Below, one piece after another: positions 6,756 to 10,517 of a DNA stretch of 10,517 nucleotides. The translations under genes and the position numbers were made by a program. The stretch is from Actinomycetes bacterium (GTDB lineage: Bacteria; Actinomycetota; Actinomycetes; Actinomycetales; Cellulomonadaceae), in the NCBI GenBank assembly GCA_023418375.1, contig JAEZZV010000237.1, forward strand, positions 1 to 10,517, read 5' to 3'. Within the stretch, counting starts at the first letter, position 1. Every line of letters begins with the position of its first letter. The notes under the pieces are model-generated. The model had not been told where the DNA came from. It saw only the letters and a list, made by a program, of their open reading frames with translations, and did not search any database.

Positions 6756-7214
6756 TCAGCCGACGACGTCCGCCGTCGCGCGCTGCACGAGCGCGAGAAC
6801 GGCGTGCCCGTAGGCGTCGACCGCGGTGGCCGCCCGGTCCTCGCGGACGGCGCCGTCCTCGCCGCGCGTCGTGACGACGAACGAGGCGTCACCGTCGGTA
6901 CCCGCCACGCGCTGCAGACCGACGAACGTGCCCGCCAGCAGCTCGCGGAGCTGGTCCTCGCGGGGCAGCCAGAGCGCCTCGTCCTTCGCGACCGAGTCCA
7001 GTGCCCACTCGGTGGTCCCGTTGAACCCCAGGACGGTCCCGGTCGGGTACTCGTGCGCCTCGATCGTCATGTCGCTGAGGGTGAAGACCTGGCCGTCGAG
7101 CTCGGGCTGCGGGATGACGAACCGGTCACCGGCGGCGGGCGCCCAGCGCAGGCCGGCGTCGCGCAGGGCGACGGCCAGCTCACGGGAGAGGTGCGCGGTG
7201 GGCTGCGAGGTCAT
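6756..7214 (-). CDS. Conserved actinobacterial hypothetical protein
   Basis: 152 residues from ATG 7214-7212. A GTG/ATG start further upstream (to 7259) would cross the intergenic promoter region and gives an unlikely N-terminus. The protein is soluble with no signal or membrane segment. The opening SRELAVALRDAGLRWAPAAG (9-28) is followed by DRFVIPQPELDGQVFTLSDM, then GFNGTTEWALDSV and WLPREDQLRELL. I recall this pattern from short Micrococcales proteins labelled 'pilus assembly protein CpaE' in databases, but nothing here shows the ATPase motifs of true CpaE (no P-loop), and no pilus genes are nearby. Function unknown. It is divergent from the three-gene cluster at 7292 and convergent with the response regulator. 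No ribosome site is seen; GACACT lies 6 bases before the ATG, suggesting leaderless expression. Confidence 0.8.
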   Translation of the reverse strand: MTSQPTAHLSRELAVALRDAGLRWAPAAGDRFVIPQPELDGQVFTLSDMTIEAHEYPTGTVLGFNGTTEWALDSVAKDEALWLPREDQLRELLAGTFVGLQRVAGTDGDASFVVTTRGEDGAVREDRAATAVDAYGHAVLALVQRATADVVG

Positions 7215-7220
7215 GGGACC

Positions 7221-7226
7221 AGTGTC
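7221..7226 (-). promoter_or_regulatory. Candidate leaderless -10 box for the minus-strand hypothetical gene
   Basis: On the minus strand GACACT, then GGTCCC (6 bases), then ATG at 7214. It keeps A2 and T6 of TANNNT but not T1. Spacing fits leaderless initiation, and there is no Shine-Dalgarno. Weaker than the TAGACT boxes. Confidence 0.35.
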
Positions 7227-7239
7227 ACCCAGGCGCAGC

Positions 7240-7254
7240 CCGGTCGCCGACCGG
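7240..7254. promoter_or_regulatory. 15-base dyad in the centre of the divergent promoter region
   Basis: CCGGTCG-C-CGACCGG is a perfect inverted repeat with 7-base arms. It sits in the 77-base gap (7215-7291) between divergent start codons, upstream of both candidate -10 boxes, where a shared regulator would bind. The arms are G+C-rich and a similar palindrome lies at 6736-6747, so it may be chance. Confidence 0.35.
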
Positions 7255-7278
7255 CCCACATGCCGGTGAGCGTGCCCC

Positions 7279-7284
7279 TAGACT
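7279..7284 (+). promoter_or_regulatory. Leaderless -10 box of the three-gene cluster
   Basis: TAGACT, then CGCGCCC (7 bases), then the GTG at 7292. This repeats the gatC arrangement with one base different in the spacer. No Shine-Dalgarno precedes the GTG. The -35 region is weak: CCCACA at 7255-7260 shares only the ACA end of TTGACA. Confidence 0.6.
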
Positions 7285-7291
7285 CGCGCCC

Positions 7292-7987
7292 GTGTCCGCC
7301 GGCCGACCACCGTCCCGCCCTCGGCGCGTGACCCGGTCCGCCGTCGGTCGCCGCCTCTCCGAGCAGCCGCTGCGCAACCTCGGGGTGCTGGGGGCCGGCG
7401 CCGTGCTGGTCTCGACCGCGGCGTTCGGCGGCCTCGAGCCCGCTGAGGACCCCGGGGCGGCCACCTTCGCCTTCGGCGACACCGTCCGGGCTGCGCCGCT
7501 CGACGTCACGATCGACCGCGTGACCTGGGTGGACGGCGCACTCCCCGGCATCTACCTCACCGACGACGACAACCGATGGATCGGCGTCGTCGCCACCATC
7601 AGCACCGACCACTCGGCCTCCCTCAGCAGCGAGCCCGCCGCGACCGTCGCCCTCGCCGGTGTCGACGGTCTGGTGCGGCCGCCCGTCGACGGGACGGACG
7701 CCGTGCTGTCGAGCGACCAGCTCCTCATGGCGGACTCCAGCCGGCTCTCGCCGATGCAGCCCGGGCTCGACTACGAGGTCGTCTTCCTCTTCGAGCAGGA
7801 CGGCGACGCCCCGGCCCCCGAGGAGGTCGACGTCGTGCTGTTCGGGCACACCTGGCGGGAGGACGCACTCACGGGCGGCTACTCCGCCTGGCGCGACCCC
7901 ACGACCGTCGCACGCGCGTCGCTCCCGGCGCGCCCGGGCGGCCAGGCGCAGCCCGAGGACGCGGCGACGGACGGTGACGACGCATGA
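7292..7987 (+). CDS. Membrane-anchored extracytoplasmic protein of unknown function (cluster gene 1)
   Basis: 231 residues. An Arg-rich cytoplasmic N-terminus (1-28, positive-inside) precedes one hydrophobic segment, LGVLGAGAVLVSTAAFGGL (30-48), then a polar, beta-rich domain (about 55-210) and an acidic tail ending DGDDA. No Cys follows the segment, so it is not a lipoprotein; it is probably an N-terminally anchored protein or one with an uncleaved or late-cleaved signal. The domain has strands such as LDVTIDRVTWV, WIGVVATIST, YEVVFLFEQ and VDVVLFGHTW. This layout is like DUF4352/telokin-type Ig-like exported domains, an inference from pattern only. GTG 7292 is chosen for its leaderless TAGACT promoter. 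The stop overlaps the next ATG (ATGA). Layout resembles that of the gene 2 product, suggesting diverged paralogues. No function recognised. Confidence 0.85.
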   Translation: MSAGRPPSRPRRVTRSAVGRRLSEQPLRNLGVLGAGAVLVSTAAFGGLEPAEDPGAATFAFGDTVRAAPLDVTIDRVTWVDGALPGIYLTDDDNRWIGVVATISTDHSASLSSEPAATVALAGVDGLVRPPVDGTDAVLSSDQLLMADSSRLSPMQPGLDYEVVFLFEQDGDAPAPEEVDVVLFGHTWREDALTGGYSAWRDPTTVARASLPARPGGQAQPEDAATDGDDA

Positions 7988-8571
7988 GGCTCGTCGCGCG
8001 CCGCGCCGGCACCGTCCTGCTCGTCCTCGCCGCCCTCGCTCTCGGCCGGGTCGTGACCACCGCGCTGACCGTGGACGACCGGCTCGGGCAGCCCTTCCTC
8101 CGGTCCGGTGCGGTGGGCGAGGAGGTCGACCTGCGCTACGCACAGGTCGCCGCCGCCGACCCGACGGGGTCGACCGTCGCCGAGGTCTCGGGCTCGCTCC
8201 TGGCGACGCCCGGCGTCTGGGTGCTCGTCCCGCTCACCGTGGTGGCCGAGGGCGAGCCGCGGCGACTCGCCTTCGCGGCCGTCGTCGGTTCGGACGGCGT
8301 GACGTACGCCGCGAACGGGATGCGCAGCCAGCTCGCCCTGTCCCGTGCGACGCCCGGGATCCCGCACCACGGCGCCGTGCTCGTGGAGCTTCCGCCGGAC
8401 GCCGCGGTCGGCGCCCACCTGCACCTGGCCCTCGAGTTCTGGGACCAGGGCGCCGACGACATGGCCGACATCGACCTGGGCATCACGGCGGCCGACGTCG
8501 AGCAGTGGCGGGCGACCGCGGAGCCCATGACCCTCCCGTACCCGTCCGACCTCGCCCCGGAGGCGTCATGA
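7984..8571 (+). CDS. Signal-anchored extracytoplasmic protein of unknown function (cluster gene 2)
   Basis: 195 residues. A short basic N-terminus (MRLVARRAG) leads into the hydrophobic segment TVLLVLAALALGRVVTTAL (10-28), a signal anchor or signal peptide without a lipobox. The rest is a soluble beta-rich domain: EVDLRYAQVAA, VWVLVPLTVVAEGEPRRLAF, AVVGSDGVTYAANGM, AVLVELPPDA, LHLALEFWDQ and ADIDLGITAADVEQW. Order and spacing of these strands resemble the gene 1 product (a VW/W-I-G-V-V strand, a central DG turn, a P-G loop before a hydrophobic strand, then a D-x-x-L strand near the end), so an Ig-like fold and a duplication origin are plausible inferences. The start ATG overlaps the previous stop (ATGA) and the stop overlaps the next ATG (ATGA), giving three translationally coupled genes. 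No Shine-Dalgarno of note. Function unknown. Confidence 0.85.
   Translation: MRLVARRAGTVLLVLAALALGRVVTTALTVDDRLGQPFLRSGAVGEEVDLRYAQVAAADPTGSTVAEVSGSLLATPGVWVLVPLTVVAEGEPRRLAFAAVVGSDGVTYAANGMRSQLALSRATPGIPHHGAVLVELPPDAAVGAHLHLALEFWDQGADDMADIDLGITAADVEQWRATAEPMTLPYPSDLAPEAS
8559..8563 (+). promoter_or_regulatory. Ribosome binding site of cluster gene 3
   Basis: GGAGG 4 bases before the ATG at 8568, inside the end of gene 2. It settles the start of gene 3, which otherwise has a long open frame upstream. Confidence 0.6.
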
Positions 8572-9170
8572 GCTGGTGGCGCCGCAACCGGTGGGCCCTG
8601 ATCGCGCTGCTGCCCGCGCTGGCCCTCGCACTCCTGGCGAGCTCCGACCGGGTCAGCGCCCTCTACTGGACCGACGGCCTGCACGACGCGCGGCACGGCG
8701 CCCAGGGTGAGTGGGTCGAGCACCGCGACGGCGTACCCGAGCCGGGCGGCGAGCGACCGATCACCATGGCGGTGCGCCTCGACGGGGTGGCGGAGACGGA
8801 CGAGGGCTGGGAGTCCTCCTCGATGCTGACGCTGCCGCCGGGCGCGCACGGCGTGCGCGTGGACCTGACTCTGCGCGCCGCGCCCGACGAGCCGCTGATC
8901 ACCTGCCAGCTCGCCGTCCGGGACGCCGACGGCACCCGGTACGACTACGACTCGTTCGCCGCCGGCGGCACGCAGCCGAGCTCGCCGTGCGTGCCCCCGG
9001 ACGCCCCGGGGCCGTGGCCCGAACGGACGGGTCTGACCGACACCGCCGAGCCGCCCCGACCACAGGAGTGGAGCGTCGCGCCGGTCGTCGTCGTGCCCGA
9101 CGGCGTCGAGATCACCGAGGTCCTGCTCTGGTGGACGCCGCCGAACTACCTGGAGCTGTCCGTCGGCTGA
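8568..9170 (+). CDS. Signal-anchored extracytoplasmic protein of unknown function (cluster gene 3)
   Basis: 200 residues. N-terminus MSWWRRNR, then the hydrophobic segment WALIALLPALALALLASS (9-26): a signal anchor or signal peptide. The remaining part lies outside the membrane and is beta-rich. It has two cysteines, Cys113 and Cys141, that could form a disulphide, a Pro-rich loop (142-166), and a final strand block EWSVAPVVVVPDGVEI, VLLWWTPP, NYLELSVG. The start ATG is fixed by GGAGG 4 bases upstream (8559-8563) and by the ATGA overlap with gene 2. A longer frame open from 7659 is a shadow of genes 1 and 2. The last 25 bases overlap, on the opposite strand, the end of the polytopic membrane protein gene. 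No known family recognised; it probably works with the products of genes 1 and 2 at the cell surface. Confidence 0.85.
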   Translation: MSWWRRNRWALIALLPALALALLASSDRVSALYWTDGLHDARHGAQGEWVEHRDGVPEPGGERPITMAVRLDGVAETDEGWESSSMLTLPPGAHGVRVDLTLRAAPDEPLITCQLAVRDADGTRYDYDSFAAGGTQPSSPCVPPDAPGPWPERTGLTDTAEPPRPQEWSVAPVVVVPDGVEITEVLLWWTPPNYLELSVG

Positions 9171-10517
9171 GTGCCCTGGGCCGGTGCCTCGGCGGAGTCC
9201 GCCACGGACTCGTCCGTGGGCTCCTCGACGGGCGTCGCGGCGAGGACCCGGTTCACGGCCGCGGCGAGCAGCGCCGCCGTCACCGTCAGCCCCACGGCCC
9301 GCGTGACGGTCTCGACGTGCGGGGAGAACGCGAGCCACGTGTTGACCGGCTGCGGGCCGGCGACGGCCCGGACGCCGAGCACCAGGAGGTCCTCCAGCCG
9401 GAGGGCCACGAGGAACGCGAGGCCGAAGACGAGCATCGGGCCCAGGCCGGCGACGGCGAGCTGCCGGGTGCCGTTGACCAGACCGCTGAAGCGCGCGCGC
9501 AGGTCGCCGCCGACCGGCTTGAGCAGCTTGCCGACCCAGAGGCGCACGGGCCCGGGGACGCGCTCGAGGCGCTTCGGCGGCTTCACCTTCAGCGGGCGGG
9601 CCTGCAGCTTGCGACCGAAGACGACGGCGCCCACCGCGAGCCAGGCGAGCGGCACGACGACGAGGTCGTCGAGGTTCGACAGGACCTGGAGGACCTGGTC
9701 GGCGAACGCGTCCACGGGCTCCGCGACCGGGCCGAGCAGGTCGAGGAACGACTCCCACCAGCCGATGACGATGTCGATGGCGCGGCGGCTCTCGGCCCAG
9801 GCCCAGGCCTCCTCCCGGTACGACGTGAACGCCGCGGCGAGCACGATCAGCCAGAAGGCCTCGACGTAGGCGCCCGCGAACCCGAGCGGGGTCGCGCGGA
9901 CCCTGCCCTCGAGCCGCGCCAGTCCCCAGCGCAGCACGACGGCGACCACGACGATGGCGACCAGCACCCAGCCGGTCGCCACGAGCGCCCGATCGAAGTT
10001 GTTCCGCACACCCGTGTCCGACCAGATGTCGCGCGTGAGCTCGGCCCCGACCGTCGCGTTCTCGAACCTGTCGTGGTCCTCGGCGAGGTAGCCGTAGGAG
10101 GCGTACACGGCCAGGAAGGGGACGAGCACCGAGGCGAGGACGTCGACGATCCGCCGCTCCCGGCCCGTGGTCGGGTCGAGCGGCGCCCGGGCGGCCGAGG
10201 CCGCCGCCAGGGCAGGCAGGCTGCCCCGCATCGTCAGGAGCATGAGCACGATCGCCGCGACCGAGCCGAGCGGACCGAGGACCAGCACCGCGAAGGCGAG
10301 CGTGCTGTTGGCGTCGGAGATGGCTGTCGCCGCCCAGATCGCGGCCATGCGCACCGCGCCGCCGAGCAGCGCGATGGCCAGCAGCGCCGGCCAGTGCCGC
10401 AGCCACAGCCGACCGCCGTCGGCGACGACCGCGACCAGGTCCGCGCCCAGCGCACGGAGCCGGCCCGCACGCGACCCGGGCGCCTCAGAGCTCCCTGCCG
10501 CAGGCGGTGGCGGCGGT
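9146..10517 (-). CDS. Polytopic membrane protein of unknown function (5' end off window)
   Basis: At least 456 residues are readable. The frame stays open to the right edge, and no ATG, GTG or TTG lies in frame between 10355 and 10517, so the true start is outside; GTG at 10354 is internal. Numbering from the edge: a Pro/Ala-rich lead (1-20), then about eight hydrophobic segments near 42-66, 73-96, 124-144, 177-200, 212-232, 284-301, 353-372 and 406-426. Between segments 6 and 7 is a basic loop with KVKPPKRLERVPGPVR and KLLKPVGGD. The C-terminal tail is acidic and Pro/Thr-rich (VEEPTDESVADSAEAPAQ). No transporter or enzyme motif is visible. The stop TAG (9148-9146) lies inside cluster gene 3 on the other strand. 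I do not recognise the family; a hypothetical membrane protein is all that can be supported. Confidence 0.82.
   Translation of the reverse strand, partial: PPPPPAAGSSEAPGSRAGRLRALGADLVAVVADGGRLWLRHWPALLAIALLGGAVRMAAIWAATAISDANSTLAFAVLVLGPLGSVAAIVLMLLTMRGSLPALAAASAARAPLDPTTGRERRIVDVLASVLVPFLAVYASYGYLAEDHDRFENATVGAELTRDIWSDTGVRNNFDRALVATGWVLVAIVVVAVVLRWGLARLEGRVRATPLGFAGAYVEAFWLIVLAAAFTSYREEAWAWAESRRAIDIVIGWWESFLDLLGPVAEPVDAFADQVLQVLSNLDDLVVVPLAWLAVGAVVFGRKLQARPLKVKPPKRLERVPGPVRLWVGKLLKPVGGDLRARFSGLVNGTRQLAVAGLGPMLVFGLAFLVALRLEDLLVLGVRAVAGPQPVNTWLAFSPHVETVTRAVGLTVTAALLAAAVNRVLAATPVEEPTDESVADSAEAPAQGTQPTDSSR

Noticed and set aside
8136..10406. 756-residue minus-strand open frame across cluster genes 2 and 3 and the membrane protein gene
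   Set aside because: Out of frame with the membrane protein gene and of repetitive Arg/Gly/Ala composition.
1..10517. tRNA or rRNA genes, CRISPR arrays, insertion sequences, attachment sites
   Set aside because: Reading both strands shows no tRNA-like cloverleaf ending, no regularly spaced repeats, no transposase or integrase, and no sharp change in base composition.

Overview
This is a GC-rich window with actinobacterial character. The genes use GTG and ATG starts, third codon positions are almost all G or C, and neighbouring genes overlap by 4 bases. The protein variants look most like Micrococcales, for example Cellulomonas and relatives. That placement is inferred from remembered protein families and was not searched. 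No gene-free stretch exceeds 300 bases; the longest is the 173-base gap at 4352-4524. I see no tRNA, rRNA, CRISPR array, insertion sequence or phage gene.

Left part (1-4351, all minus strand): a tightly packed transcription unit read right to left. It contains gatC, gatA and gatB (the three subunits of the tRNA-dependent amidotransferase), a RimJ/RimL-type GNAT acetyltransferase, and the start of a D-2-hydroxyacid dehydrogenase that leaves the window. Adjacent genes overlap by GTGA or ATGA, except for a 54-base gap between gatB and the GNAT gene. The unit appears to start from a leaderless promoter, TAGACT, 7 bases before the gatC ATG.

Middle part (4352-6755): a 173-base divergent spacer holds a perfect 16-base dyad, a candidate operator. 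It is followed by a plus-strand two-component system: a membrane-bound NarL-family histidine kinase with a 'putative sensor' type membrane module, then a LuxR/NarL response regulator. The two genes are separated by 103 bases containing a 14-bp perfect hairpin just before the regulator start. A palindromic region at 6689-6755 separates the regulator from the next, convergent gene.

Right part (6756-10517): a small conserved hypothetical gene on the minus strand diverges from a plus-strand cluster of three coupled genes (7292-9170). Each of the three encodes a small protein with an N-terminal membrane anchor or signal and a predicted beta-rich extracytoplasmic domain. The first has a leaderless promoter almost identical to that of gatC. 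The third gene runs 25 bases into a convergent gene for a polytopic membrane protein, whose N-terminus lies beyond the right edge. The three-gene cassette has no function I recognise and is the best candidate here for an undescribed envelope system.
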